A stretch of DNA of 64,000 nt from the NCBI GenBank assembly GCA_000711775.1, contig ARYC01001907.1:1-64000 (forward strand). Reading direction: 5' to 3'. The notes under the pieces are model-generated. The model made no database searches. It worked only from the letters and a program-made list of their open reading frames with translations, and was not told the origin of the DNA. Origin of the DNA: Oxytricha trifallax (lineage: Eukaryota > Ciliophora > Spirotrichea > Sporadotrichida > Oxytrichidae). Within the stretch, counting starts at the first letter, position 1, and each line of letters starts with the position of its first letter. The translations under genes and the position numbers were made by a program. Shown piece after piece: positions 20,240 to 33,286 of this stretch.

Positions 20240-21160
20240 CATGATCTTTTTATATTTAGCTCTGTATCTCCTGCAGGTGCCACTACAGATGCCCCTTAGT
20301 CGTCTCGTTGAACCAACAGTGGGTGAAATGCTTAATGATTATTCTGGGAGCCCTAAGATTCTACAGGAAAACTGCCTTCAATTTCGTGTACTCCTTGGAT
20401 CTGGTTGGAATGGGAGTTATAGTCAATGGGGCTGGATTTGATGAGGTGCTGCTGTATTTCACGGACCAGGAGCTTCATGTTGAAGGGCGTGGACCAAGGT
20501 CACGACCCTATTTCATGCGAACTTGATATCGTCCAGATCCTCCACAGGATTCCGAGCTCGTCGGAGAGACTATCATATGTGGGAACGTCCTTCATTTATT
20601 GTATGATTATGTGGAAGCTGCAGACATTGCTGAATCAAGTATAGGTTGCCTTCATTAGCTTTTTTATCTCTGATTTAACTATATTACTAGTATTTGAAAC
20701 TTTTGATTATAACTATGATTTAATAATTAATAATAGGGTGTGATTTTAAATATACAGATTGGGATTTAATTGGCCTATTAAAAATTAAAGTATTAAAAGC
20801 TGACCTACTTACCAAATCAGTTTTGCAGACGAATTGAAAAAAAAATGCGACATTGTGCACTTCCAAGTATACTCTTTCGATAGGCCTTGGAAATTGCATT
20901 AGCTGTAAACGAACTCCACAGACAAGTACTCCCCATGCTGAAATAATGCAATATATAAAAAATCCTGGTTTGGTCAAATATTCGGAGAGTCATGAATGGT
21001 GGCTGAATTGGAAGGCGGTCTTAAATGGATGTGGACTTACAGAAATCAAACATCCTGCGGTTTGAATGCCTCAAAACATTGACCAGTGAGCTGACGAACG
21101 CGCCTAAGAGCCATTTCATGTCAAATTTCGAGAGTTGCTTCGCCAGGGCCATAGCGCATA
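20240..21160 (+). pseudogene. Decayed Piwi-like gene fragment (PAZ/linker part)
   Basis: The part 20710-21155 is homologous, at roughly two bases in three, to the reverse strand of 48020-48480, which leads directly into a recognisable Piwi Mid domain. Shared words include GACGAATTG, TGGTCAAATATT, AACATTGACCAGTGAG with GCATTGACCAGTGAG in the other copy, and GCCAGGGCC at the end. Reading frames change (VHFQVYSFDRPW, then NELHRQVLPMLK in another frame), so the copy is broken. Upstream, 20240-20640 is GC-richer with frames such as LDLVGMGVIVNGAGFDEVLL and may be the N-terminal/PAZ part, by position only. The copy stops at GGGCC, before Mid and PIWI. Confidence 0.6.
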
Positions 21161-21679
21161 TTAAATTTATTTTTTAAAAAAAAGCTGAATTGAATCAGGC
21201 TCTTTTGCTTTTATTTCAATAGCATCGTAATTAGAATTTAAGAAGTGGATTTATATTTATAAAGTTAATATTCATATAAACTAAATTAATCTAGCATCTT
21301 AAACTGATTATTTAAATCAGCACAATATTTTTGGAGAGAATTTTTCCTCAATTTATGCTTGAAAACTCTAACTTTAAAGCCTCATAAACTATTAGCACAT
21401 TAATTAATTCTGGCCAAGTAAGAAGAGAGTTTATAAATTTGTCGATGCCGCTGATATAAATTATTGCTGTTATTGTTGATGAAGTAGAGGTTTAAGTAAA
21501 TGCATTCATGACATACAATAAGTAATCTTTATTTGTCATAGTTACCATCGAAAATGATGCTAGGAACCATAGGTTTGGTAAGGTTCCTATAAATTTTAAT
21601 GATAAAAAATGATGATTTATAGGAGAATTGAGGAAATAAGCTTGCTTGCCCAAATGAATATGAGAAATATAATGTATTC

Positions 21680-21727
21680 TGCCTGACTCCTGGCTCCGAA
21701 ATTCTCTTGCCTGACTCCTGGCTCCGA
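21680..21727 (+). repeat. 20-bp direct repeat in a small GC-richer patch
   Basis: TGCCTGACTCCTGGCTCCGA occurs at 21680-21699 and again at 21708-21727 with 8 bp between. It lies in a 250-bp patch (21490-21740) with no supported gene. Confidence 0.85.
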
Positions 21728-21740
21728 CCATAACTCTCCT

Positions 21741-22589
21741 ATATCTATAAAGTAATGTAAGTATAAAGCAAATTATTGCTTGTATCCATCATATTATTCC
21801 TCTTATGTGTAGGCATATAAACCATTTTCATTAAGTTTTCTTTATTATAAATAAATTAAACTTACCTTATTATTAATAATTAAAATCTGATCAGTACATA
21901 ATTAGATACAATACTAATGAAAGCCAATCAGGATATATGCAATAGACTCATGAATCCAAAAATTAAATCAGAATTTAAGTAAGTTTTCATTATTTACAGA
22001 AAACTTTCATAATTGTATATAACTCAAATTGATACCTATGCTCCTAATTATATAAAGTAACTAAAATTACAAAGTTTTATATAAAAATTGTGAAGATGGA
22101 GGATTATAGATTGATGTTATTTAAAATAACATTATTAAATAAAATTATTAAATGAAAATAAGTTCATCACCATCTCAAGATGGAACCTTAAAGGATATAT
22201 ATTTTGTTTAATCATAGTTAATAAGTTAAGAATTTAGCATTATATTTTAAATATATCATAATTATAACTAATAGGTTTCTTAAGACACATACTTGGCCTT
22301 GGCTAAGACAAATTAACTTTTCATATTATATGTCATGATTGCCTGCACGAGTACTGATTGCGATTTCTGATTGTTAAAAATGAAGATTAAATAATGATGC
22401 TTTATAAAGTATAATATGATTTAAATTAGGTTAATATAAAATATGGAATTCTAATTATAAATTACTTATTATTAAAAAATTAATAATATAGAATCTTTCA
22501 ATATTTTGTTGATTCAAATAATCCAATGAGATCATTCTAAAATGTAATTGAAATCATAAATTAAAGGACATTAAAAAGAGGATGTTTAT
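21741..22589. other. AT-rich stretch without a gene
   Basis: No frame, motif or repeat family that I can support on either strand. Confidence 0.5.
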
Positions 22590-23360
22590 TTGGAGAAAAA
22601 TAAATTAAAAATTCTAACTTTATTAATTGCTAATAATTGTATTTTTGTTTATTTTTTTATATTAAAAGGCTATAAATATTTTTATACCAAATTATTAATA
22701 TACAATGTAATATACATTTTTAATATGAAATTTTTTTTATTTTTAATTGAATACCTTAAACTAATGAGAGAAAAAAATTGGAGCAATTAAATTGTTTTTA
22801 TTGATAAACCAAGTCTATATGAGTATGAGGCTAACTTTCTATGTCCTCCACTCACTTGTTTATCTCAAAGGTACATCTAATTCAGGAATTAAATTCTTAT
22901 ATCTTTAATTACTATAAATATGACAATTTGCTTCGACCTGACAATCTCTGCTTATATTGTTCAATTAAATATTTTCTCGAGAAACCAATTGCCTTTTCAT
23001 TATTTTATTAAATTACCTCATATAAAGTCTTGAAGTTAACTATTTAAACTACTAAGTAGGAGTTAATGTTTTGTTCGCTTGTATCTTAATTAAATGTTGT
23101 TAGTAGTAATTCGCTTGTCTTAAGTATTTATTCCCTCTACTATATTGCTTTGGGGTATTACATTATATCTATGTCTAATAAATGCTACTAAATTTTCTTC
23201 GAATTGCTTTTTGTCAAATTTAGTAAGATAATTTTTGTGTATAGGTTTTGGGGAATAAGGAGTCTATATTATTTGTGTATATCATAACCAAAAATTTATA
23301 ATAGATGCTCTAGGAAATAAATGTTATACGCAGAGTTGTGAAACATAAGCCTGCTGGACA
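22590..23360 (-). pseudogene. Possible coding region of unknown family, broken frame
   Basis: On the minus strand with ciliate code, a protein-like stretch includes TPYSPKPIHKNYLTKFDKKQ and continues through AFIRHRYNVIPQSNIVEG to a TGA near 23020. In a second frame, LVSRENIQLNNISRDCQVEA leads on through LIPELDVPLRQTSEW. The composition is less AT-biased and less repetitive than the neighbouring DNA. No domain was recognised. Short introns or a frameshift could connect the two parts. Chance cannot be excluded. Confidence 0.35.
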
Positions 23361-25690
23361 ACTACTGTTGATTGTAAGAATGTTAAAATAATTTTAAGTA
23401 AATTTCTTCTATTTAATAAGGATAAATTTAAGATAACTCAAATTCAATAATTGTACTAATGAGTTCCTATGTAATTTTTAATAAAGCATTTTAACTAACT
23501 TTAACGGATTTAGGCAATAGACTTTGATTAACAAAGACATTAATTTAGTCTATATCCTTACAAAGGTTTGAATTTCAAAACTATAATCTGAATAATATTA
23601 TGTTGAATGGAAGGAGTTAATACTATATTCCAGATCATTTAGTTTCTAAAGTTATGGTAATATTATTCATTAATAGAATATTTGTTGAAATAATTATTTT
23701 AGATTGTTAGCAAGTTAAGTGTAGCTATATTTATCCATCAATTCCAACAGAGGAATTGAATATAATAATGCAATAAATTAACTTACAGTAAGCTCAATTA
23801 TTTAATAATTATGATAGTAGGTAAAGTTTAAAACCCCAGCTGCTATATCAGCGATACTAATTCCTTATGGTATAAATTATTAATGGTCTTTTACTTTTTT
23901 AATTTATTCTAAGGCTTACTTCTCATTTCAAATGAAATAAATTGCTTAAAGCATAAATTATCATTCTGAACTCATAATTGATTTATCTCAGTCTCTTCTC
24001 ATTCTGTGCTAAATTTAAGACCCCCCTTAGTCTCCCTGTTTCGATTTGATAATAGAATTATTTAATAGGAAATATTGAAAAATTATTTTCGAAAATTTAT
24101 TTAACTTAGGTTTTTTTCCATATTTTCAAAGTAACAAACTATAAAAATTGATTTTTGCATTTATTTAGATTAAATTGTCCTCACGATGAATTTATTTATG
24201 ATATACTTTTATTAAATAACGTTAAGCTCTTTCTAATTTCAAATTAACTATTTATTTTTGCTTAAAATCTTCCAGTTGGATGACCTTTCTTCATTTATAT
24301 GATATATGTAATTCAAATTGTGTTGCCCAATCAGCAGCTGCACCTTATAATAAATACGTTGATAAAATAAATAGTGAAACAAATTAAAATTAATCATATA
24401 TCTAATTCACCGTAATTCTATAAAAAATTTTAACAATATATATATATATATATATGTGAGATATTAATTAATAAAATTATAGCTTATCTAATATAATATA
24501 AATAAAATAGAATTGAATTGGGGAAGAAACTAAAAAATAAATACATAATTTATAAATATAATATATTAATTGGGATTTATTAGAGTGGCTTGTAGATCAA
24601 ACTAGATTAGTGTGACTAATCGTTATGTATAATAGTGTCTCAGCTACATGTACTTCTCCCCTGATTGATGCTATTGCGAAATGTTAATACTTTTTTGACA
24701 CATTTTACATACTGACTCCCCTAAATCTTCATTTTGTTATAGGGCGATTTAACACATTTCACTGTGGATTTTAATTTAAGATATACGGATTCATCATTAA
24801 TGCTTTTTATTTTAGATTATTAAATTAATTCAATTAAATATTTATATTTCAGTTTAACATTTGACATATTTGAAACCTGCCAAAACTGATCCACTAAGGT
24901 ATACGGTATATGAGTAATCATTATTTTGAATTTCAGTTAAAATTCTTAGATATATATACTTTACTATGCAATTCATAACAAAGAAATTTAATTATTAAAG
25001 AAATAAATTAAAATAAATTTAATTATAGAGTAAATTAATAATTTTATAATAAATAAATACTTACAAAGTAAAAATTACTTAATAATTTAATGTTAATTTT
25101 AAATTAATAGATAAATTATCAATCTCGTGTTTATATTAGAGGATAACTCTATAAAATAGTTTTAATAAATATTTTTATTAATTAAGGAATCAAAATTTTC
25201 TTTTAAATTCTTCTTATTCTATCTAGATATATATAACTTAATCATTTAAAATAATTGGATTCATGATTTTATTACAACGATAACTTATTACCCAAAAAAA
25301 TAGCTAAAGTCAGGTCTAGATAGAACAAAAATCCATTTAACCTCGATTTCTATCAATTCTATATAAAACTATGGATAATTCAAATAAAAACTTGAGATAT
25401 ATATTTCTTTATACTGATTCACTTAAACTGTAGAAGCAATTAGTTTATACATAAATATATAAGTCTTAAATAAATTATTAAAGTATATCAAAGTATATTA
25501 AGAATGGCACATATGAAATTAATTATATATTATAATACTTCATCGCCAACTGTATAAAAGTTTGCGATGCATCTAAAAGTTGGATATGAAGCAAAATATT
25601 ATTATAATTAATCTGTAATAATAATAAATTTGAATCTGAATGAAGGAATTTATAAGTTATATCTAATGTTTATTAAAGTAAAAGGTCTTA
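23361..25690. other. AT-rich stretch, TA microsatellite at about 24437-24455
   Basis: No supported gene. A short TA run lies near 24440, and single-base runs are common. Confidence 0.5.
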
Positions 25691-25936
25691 ATGGAGTGCA
25701 GAACTATTATTCTATCACAGCATTCAAAAGTAACGCGGATTGCATACATTAAAGATTTACTAATCTGGTTTCACCTGCGCATCTTCAGCTTCGTAGTAAT
25801 CAGAGGTGCTAACTTGTCCGTGTTTTTTTATGTGATAGACTCCATGAAGTACTGTATTCTTGAGAATTTGAGATCGATTATAATACTGAAGGGTAAAGTA
25901 GCTGACTGGGATATAAATATTAAGTGTCATATCTGA
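25691..25936. other. GC-richer patch, possible coding remnant
   Basis: An 81-codon frame (MECRTIILSQHSKVTRIAYI...) is open even with the standard code on the plus strand, and a second frame is open on the minus strand with the ciliate code (DYYEAEDAQVKPDQQIFNV). Neither matches a family I know. The patch ends just upstream of the decayed TBE at 25990. Confidence 0.3.
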
Positions 25937-27109
25937 GTACTACAGCGGTTAAATATGAAAGGGTGAAACCGGATAAGTCAATGTGCATTAAATTTTACCA
26001 AAGCCACTTAAATATATGTTTCGGGATATGGATTTGATTTTTAGGGTTTAAATGGGGTTAGTACAGAAATTATGACAGCTTGCAAAAATGAGAAATAGAA
26101 AATAGCGATTTTTAAGAAATATTTATGATGTGAAATATTTAGATTTATTGCTTAACCAGGTATTGTATTAATATTTACATAAAATTTCTCAAACCACTAA
26201 TATATTGTGCGATTGTAAAGCTGTTGTGTAAATGTTCTTCAATTGTGATGTATCACTGCTTGCTCGCAGCTGAGCATTTCAATTCTGACTCTTGATAACA
26301 TCTATAAGAAGGTAAAAGTTCTCTTAGCAGCATATTGAATACTTTTGCGACTCTAAAATTTTAAAGTATTAAGCACACTTTCCACTTGAATAGCGAACTG
26401 TAATGTTTCATCGCAAGTTTTTTAAAATGCATATTACTCCTTAGACTATAAATTGAAGAATGGTATTACTCTCAAGAGTGTAAAAAAATGAAGAGAATAA
26501 TTTATTTTACAGTGCCAAAATATAGTAAGTAATTAAAACTATGTTTATGATTGAGTTATTGATAAAAACATCAATTTCATACATGCTGATGAAGCGGTGT
26601 TTACGTTCAACATCTTTTTTAATAATTCTTGGTACTAGAATTATTATAATAACATAGAAGTATATGCCTAAAAAGTGAATGTTGCAACTTTTGCAATTTT
26701 TGCTGGTATTAGTGAAGATTCATTCGAGAAAATTATGCAATTCATCCTCAATCTATTAATGCAGTAAATAGAGCAATTAAATATGCTAAGAGATAGGTAT
26801 AGCAATCCTGTTTGTTGATAAAATTTCATTCCCTAAGACTAAGAAGTCTATGAAATTTCATAAAGAGTTGTGGATAACTCTTGATAACAGTCTTCAATTT
26901 AATGGAATAGAATTCTACTGGAGTTAAATCGAGACTTACTACACAAAATTCTTACTGTATCACTTAATGCATGATCTACCAATTGATAAAGAATACCTAA
27001 AACAGAGTAGTATCTAGAGATTGGGAAAAGATTAGACTACGGTATGTGCAAAGAAAGGGACAATGAATGTTTATTAATATGCTTTAGACTTAAATGAATG
27101 AATTAGTTA

Positions 27110-27780
27110 AATTATAAAACAAACGCTTTTAAGAATTAGGTTTCTCTTTCTTTTCCCCTCTTAAGTCTTGACAGACCCTAAGTTTCTTCAATTTGAAGCA
27201 GCACTTTTATCTATATTAATGTAATCATGTTATTAAATCTCTTTATGAAGTATATTGCTGACTTAATGAATGGTTTGAGACTTTCTCCCTGTTTTGATTT
27301 TTGTATTCTCTTTCATAAGGAAAAAGGAGTTCCAGGTTTCCCTAAAAAGTTATAATTCAAAGCATATTAAAAGGATAAGGATGCTCATTAAGCTAAGAAA
27401 AACAGGTCTCGCTAATAATTATGCCTTGGTTCTTTATTCTTATGGAGAATTAGATCAGCGATTAATGTTATATTCTTTAATTATTTATCTTATAATTTTT
27501 CTCTTGAAGTACCAAGAACACAAAAAAATAGAAGCTTATTTTAAACATGATCATCTTACCATGCTTAGTAATGTATCAATAGAGATCTTCTTTTACTTCT
27601 GAATCTTGACATCCTTTCTTAAGCTTCAATCCTTTTCATTTTAACAATTATAAATTTCATCTTTGTTCATCTATTTATGAATGAATTTCATATTAAAATT
27701 TATAACCTTCTAAATCCTACTGTTAAAAGCTTACTCTTAAGTATGAACATCTTATAAGGTCAATACTGTAAAGTGAAATG
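27110..27780 (-). pseudogene. Decayed TBE 22-kDa gene
   Basis: The minus strand retains the TATCGATAC-type start region and Lys/Glu-rich end homologous to 33287-34077. The plus-strand text around 27290-27600 is the complement of the conserved EAHKKRYSIS and SKL blocks, with many substitutions. Confidence 0.7.
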
Positions 27781-28199
27781 GATAAAGATTTGTTGAAGCT
27801 GTAACAAATTTCAAAAATGAAACTCCAATTTATCAATTTAGTAATTAATTTGTTTAGATTTAATTAGAGCTGGTGCTAAATATCTTTATTTAATTGGTTC
27901 CAATTTATTAGGGTTTTAATTTAATTAGTTCCTATTTATAAACTTATGAGAATTTAATTGAAAAGTTCCAACATTGTTCAAAACTTAATTGGAACATGTA
28001 TTAACTTTAATTTTATCAGAGTTAATACCAAATTCAAAATTATTAAGTTAAAATATTTATAGTTATATGAATATAGATATATTGAAGTATTAAGCTAAAA
28101 ACAAATCATTATTGCTGGTGTGGTGACTTCATCATAGTGTTACTGTAGCTTTAGAAAATCTAAGAGGTTTATAGTAGAAATTTAAATTTGAATTTAAAA

Positions 28200-29600
28200 A
28201 TGGCAGTCAAGTTAAAATGCAAAGCAATTTCACATGGAATTAGTAAATCATAAATTTTAATCCATTAAGAAACTTGAAATTATTTACATTTAGAGGTATT
28301 CAGATTTATAATCTCTTAAATTTAAAAAAAATGCTACTATATGGGGATATTAAATAAGGAGTGGAGATAAGAGTTTAAACATTAATAGAAGATGCTGAGA
28401 CATTATAGGAACAGCTAAAGATTGAATAGATAAAATATTTAGATTCTAAGACTGCTAAAAGTTCTTCTCTATCGATTCCAGTTTTAAGAGACATATGAAA
28501 GAGATGGAAAGAGTAAGGTGTATTTAAGCATGATATAGTCGATTTCTAATGCTTATGCACGACTTTTGAGACATCTTATACTCAGTAAACTAAAGTTAAG
28601 AAGCATGTGCAAAAATATTACCTTTGTGAGTTCTTGATTTAATATAAAGAGATTTAAAAAATTCGACAGCCAAGAGAAAATCAATAAAAATGAATGTCAA
28701 AGAGATCAGTAGAGAAGCTCAAGAGGTAAAACAAATAGGAATCGATGAACCAACCTATTGATAGAGCTGTTATCGTATTTTTACAAGAGAGAACTATGTA
28801 TCCTTATAATAAATGCAATTGCCTTTACATATAAACTTGCATTCTAATGCGAAGCTGTTTTTAGTTGTTTAGTATGCCTATAAGGGATATCCTTTAAGCT
28901 TTATACTTAAAAATGAGCAGTATTAAAATCAGTTTGCTCACGATTATATGGTATTTAGAGAGGCTTAAAGTAGAAATTGTAAGAACTTTCTTAAGCTATA
29001 TTGTGTTATTTTAGGGTCTGAATTCATCACCTTGTGGCTTTATAAAGTTTGAAATGTATATTTGAGATTATTCATATCAAAACAAAATTCCAGATAACTT
29101 GAATGATATACTATCAAATTTTATAAAGGGATTCAGTATCTTCATTAAACTTGGATAAGTTTATAAAGGTTTGAAGTATTATATTTTATGCCGAATCTTA
29201 AACTTTTTGAAGAAGTAGTAATCGATTTTATTAAAGCCTTAAGATAAGGTAACGTAACGTTAAAAAAGGTTCTTAGTCTTCTATTATACTTTCCAACAAG
29301 AGAGGAATGGACCAAAGATTCTATATAATGAGATTTTTTGGGCCTGTAACTGCAATTATATTAGAGTAAGATATGGAAAATATGTCTTACTCATGCACAA
29401 AATATGAGAAATAATCAATAAGTTAAGCAGAGAACCATTTAAAGTAAACTAATTTATGCCAATAAATATACAAATGTTGATAATATAATTGTAGAGCGCC
29501 AAATATCTTAGACAATTCTTAGATGACAAGCTTGAATCTCTAAGAAGGGGAAGATTCAGGGAATAAAGCAAAGACAAGCTGATAAATTTGTTTGAGTTAA
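28200..29600 (+). pseudogene. Decayed TBE zinc-finger/kinase gene
   Basis: Starts ATGGCAGTCAAGTTAAAATG near 28200, parallel to ATGGCGGTCAACTTAAATCG at 34637. Kinase-region relics include GATAACTTGAATGATATACT (29091-29112) and GTTTATAAAGG in place of the HRD loop. Confidence 0.72.
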
Positions 29601-29814
29601 GGTAATTAAATTCTTTAAATAAATATTTAACTCAAAAAGAGATTGCGTTTTCTACACTGACTCCAATAAAACGACAACTATACCCTACAAATTAAATAAT
29701 TAAAATGGTATTGAGATTTTGGGGTATTGTTTAATAATTTGACGGAGAAGCCATTGCCATTGTCATTTAAAGGCCCTTTCGAATGTCCACACATTAAGTA
29801 AAATTAAATTTATG

Positions 29815-30274
29815 TAAATCGAACTATAAATTAATAATCAGAAATGTTTCTATTTATTTTTATACTAATCATTTAAATTGAATAAAAAGGTACTCTATCT
29901 CGAAATTTTATTGATTTCGAGATAAAGTACCATAAAATATAATAAATTACTCTCATTATAAATGACTCAATATAAATAGCATTTAATTTTTAAATATTGA
30001 AATATTATTTATTTTAATATCGGATTATAAAAATATATTATAGATAAAATTATTATATACTATATATTCTTAATAATTTATTAGCATTCCATAATTTGAA
30101 AACATAATTCAATTTATATTGAGTATTTTATAATGAGAGTAATATATTATATTTTATGCTACATTATCTCGAAATCAATACAATTTCGAGATAGAGTACC
30201 TTTTCATTCAATTTAAATGATTAGTATAAAAATAAATAGGAACATTTCTGATTATTAATTAATAGTTCGATTTA
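29815..30274. mobile_element. Foldback element, family 2 (460 bp), with nested hairpins
   Basis: The outer inverted repeats run inward from TAAATCGAACTAT... with only a few differences. Each arm contains its own hairpin: GGTACTCTATCTCGAAAT, a short spacer, then the complement ending AGTACC (29909-29951, and again in the right arm near 30161-30200). The centre is AT-rich and non-coding. The element is unlike foldback family 1 in sequence. Confidence 0.85.
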
Positions 30275-31219
30275 TATAACAATTCTAACTCATCTCATTC
30301 AGCCAGGAAGTTAGGATTAATTCATTGAATACTAGAAATATTAAATATTTAGACAAATTAAGTCATACAGTAATAGGACGCAGTTTGTAATTATTAATTT
30401 ATTCTTTTAAAGTAAAATATTTTAAAATCCATGATTTACAATTGAGAAATTAAAGCAAAGGGCTTCGCATTAATAGAAGAGTTTATGAAACTTTCAGGCA
30501 TTCAGGAATTAATTTTTGCTGCTCTGCTTGATTAGAAAGTGTTTTTATTCTGACAATAAGGGTATATTGTATTTGTTTTATAATGGACTAGAAAATCACA
30601 CAAAATATATTTTTTACCTAGATTTTCTTTATTCTAAACTTCTTTAATGTAATTAATTAGAATTATCATATTCATTTCAACCAATATATATGTTTATATA
30701 TAAATAATGCTTGGCTTTAAAGAATAAGTTATTACAATATTTATAGTCTGTAAATACTTAAACTTTTATGAATATATTTAAATATTTTTACTATTATAGG
30801 AAGCGAATTTAAAAATTATAAATATATTCTATTTTTAAAATAAAGGCAAGCCATTATTAAAATTTGCAGATGTATAAAATGAATTATAGAAATGATCATG
30901 GAGGATAAAAAAAAAGAAGCTCTCAAAAATATTAAAATTCTGAGACCATTTGGAATAATAAAAAACAATATTTTCAGTATCATATACGGCAATAATAAGA
31001 ACGAATGGTTCTTTAATTCTTGAATCTCAAGTAATGTATCAATTATTAATAACTGTAAAATTATATTTATTATCAATACTTTAAAAAGATGTTTAAGCCA
31101 CTTACGACCTTCATTATTTAGATATTAAAATTATTTAAATTAATTTAAATTATTTCATAATATATTTCAAAACTAAATTTCTCCTATTTTTTCTTTTATT
31201 ATTCATTAATTCCAATTAA

Positions 31220-31450
31220 CACAGAATTTGACCTAAGTGCATGAATAAGATTGGCCGTCACGGAAGCTGTTATTCTACCATGTTTTTCACTATGTGCCAT
31301 AGCTACTCTAATTTTACACCTTTGTACATTCATGGTAAGTTAATGAAGCGCTTGAACGCAGAAAACCAAAACTTAAGACAATATTCTATAATATTGCTTA
31401 ATAATGTTCATTATCACATGGCTATGTATACGACTGCGGTGCTAAAGTAA
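31220..31450 (+). pseudogene. Possible DDE transposase remnant
   Basis: A 69-codon frame open in the standard code (start ATG 31241) contains QYSIILLNNVHYHMAMYT, which resembles the second-Asp region of IS630/Tc1-like transposases (usually ...LDNVHYH...), but with Asn in the Asp position. The preceding SNFTPLYIHGKLMKRL fits the helix before it. The sequence around it is AT-rich with no partner motif, so this would be an isolated relic. Confidence 0.4.
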
Positions 31451-32215
31451 TCATGATTTATAATATGAATAAATTAAGTTATTAACTATTAAATTTACAA
31501 TAAAATTATTACTTATTATAGTAATAAAATATGGAAATCTCTCTAAAAACGAATTATCCTACTCTACTTCTCATCTTCTTTATTTTCTTAGAAATTTTGT
31601 GTTCTTAGTCCTCTCTTGGTGTCACCTTAACGAAACATCTGTCTAGTGATCCCCATTTGTTAATCCAGGTAGAACCACTTAAAAATTAAATTTAATGATA
31701 GTCTTTTTGTATCTTACATTTTATGTGAGTGCTCCAACTCAGTCTGCGTCTTTTCTATAAGAACAGCCAAACAATATATTCAGCAGCTTTCTGGGTTATT
31801 CGAGGGACTCTGAAGTACACAAGCTCAAAAAGAATGGTAGTATAGCCATCGACCAGAAAGCAGATTATATTGCACAAAGATAATTGACATGATAGTTCAA
31901 ATAGCAATAAAAAAAACTTGATTATGAATATTTAAAATTTGTTTTATTGGTGAAATAACGAATAAAGCATTGGAATTGTATATGATTATCATTATTTTAA
32001 CATATTTTTAAGTAACTTAATCACTTATTTAAGAAGAAATTAATGCGGTAATTAAAATCGAAAAGCTTTACTGATTAGGTATATTTTGTCAAATAGGAAA
32101 TTTTTCTTGTAAAACACCATTCAAAACCCCATAGTGAGGTTTATAAGTGCTTTGATTAGTTGGGTAAAGTTGGGGTTTTATTAGGGTTAGTAGAGAAATT
32201 AGGCCAGTTTGCAAA

Positions 32216-33280
32216 ATGAGAAATAGAAATTAGCGAATTTTAGGGGTCTATTTATGATGAGAAATATTTAGATTTACTGCTTAAGCTTAGGTATGGTACG
32301 AGTATTAATATAGACTAAGTCAAACCAGTAATGAATTATGCAGCTATAGCAAAGCTCCTGTGCAAGAGTGCCTCAACAGTTAGGTATCATTGCTTGTTGG
32401 CTGTTTAGCATTATTATTCAGGCACTTGAAAGCATCCTGCAAGAAAATAAAAGATCTCACAGCACCATACTGACTACCTCTGTGATTCGAAGACTTTAAA
32501 GTATTGGGCACACTTTCCACTAGACTAGCGAGCTGTGACATTTCATCGCAAGTTTCCTGACATTCGCATTTCTCCATAGACTATCGCAAATATTTATAGA
32601 AGGAATGGTATTACTTTCAAAACTGTCAACAGAGTCAAGAGAGTGATTGATTTTACAGTGCCATTTTATCGTAATAATTTAAACAATATATATGATTAAA
32701 TGCAGAGGGCTATTGATAATAACATCAAGCTCATACACGCTGATGAAGCAGTGTTTACATTCAACACCTTTATAAATAAGTCTTGGTACAAGAAGTATGA
32801 TAATATAGAAGTGTATGACTAAAAGGTAAAGGTTGTCACTCATGCAATTTTAGCTGGTATTAGTGAAGATTCAGGCTTAGAAACTTATGTAATTCACCCT
32901 CGCTCTATTAAGAGAGAGAAGTATGTAGAGTTCTTACATAAACTAAGAGATAAGTACAACGATCAAGAGATCATCCTGTTTGTTGATAATCTATCAATTC
33001 ATAAGACAAAGGAGTCTAAAAAAGCTTATGAAGAGTTAAACATAGCTCCTGTGTTTAACGTACCTTACAGTCCACAATTTAATGGAATTGAATTCTACTG
33101 GAGTTAGATTAAGACTCACTACAAGAAGTTACTGCTTTATCACCTAATGCATGATCTACCAATCGATACAGTAGATCTCATACAGAGTAGTTGCAAGAGG
33201 GTGGGTAAAGACTAGACTACATATGTGCAAGAAAGGGTAGAATGAATGTATATTAATTAGTGTTAGACTTAAATGAATGA
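32216..33280 (+). pseudogene. TBE 42-kDa DDE transposase with intact D-D-E residues
   Basis: Runs from ATG 32216 to TGA 33278-33280. The triad is complete: HADEAVF (Asp 32742-32744), VDNLSIHKT (Asp 32985-32987), QFNGIEFYW (Glu 33090-33092), with 34 residues between the second Asp and Glu. Defects are a one-base phase change near 32240-32250 and an in-frame TGA at 32427-32429 (Arg in the other copy). The 42-kDa length is otherwise kept. Convergent with the 22-kDa gene; the stops are 6 bp apart, exactly as in the other TBE. Confidence 0.88.
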
Positions 33281-33286
33281 ATTATT

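Larger units (their letters stand above)
25990..29735 (+). mobile_element. TBE: Strongly decayed TBE, all three genes traceable
   Basis: The order is the same as in the copy at 32122: transposase relic (+, about 26080-27090), 22-kDa relic (-, about 27110-27780), kinase relic (+, about 28200-29600). End relics are GGGTTTAAATGGGGTTAGTA near 26040 and CTCCAATAAAACGACAACTA near 29665, followed by GATTTTGGGGTATTG at about 29720-29733. The C4A4 sequence is lost from the left end. Repeated indels break every frame. The length, about 3.75 kb, is only slightly below the family's 4.1 kb. Confidence 0.85.

Noticed and set aside
22590..22790. 66-codon plus-strand frame
   Set aside because: Phe/Ile/Lys-rich translation of AT-rich DNA with no motif; the minus strand reads better.
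30816..31076. 86-codon minus-strand frame resembling a membrane protein
   Set aside because: Runs of Ile/Leu/Phe are expected from reading A-rich DNA on the opposite strand; no other support.
32380..32577. 65-codon minus-strand frame
   Set aside because: Antisense shadow of the TBE transposase, whose catalytic motifs lie on the plus strand.
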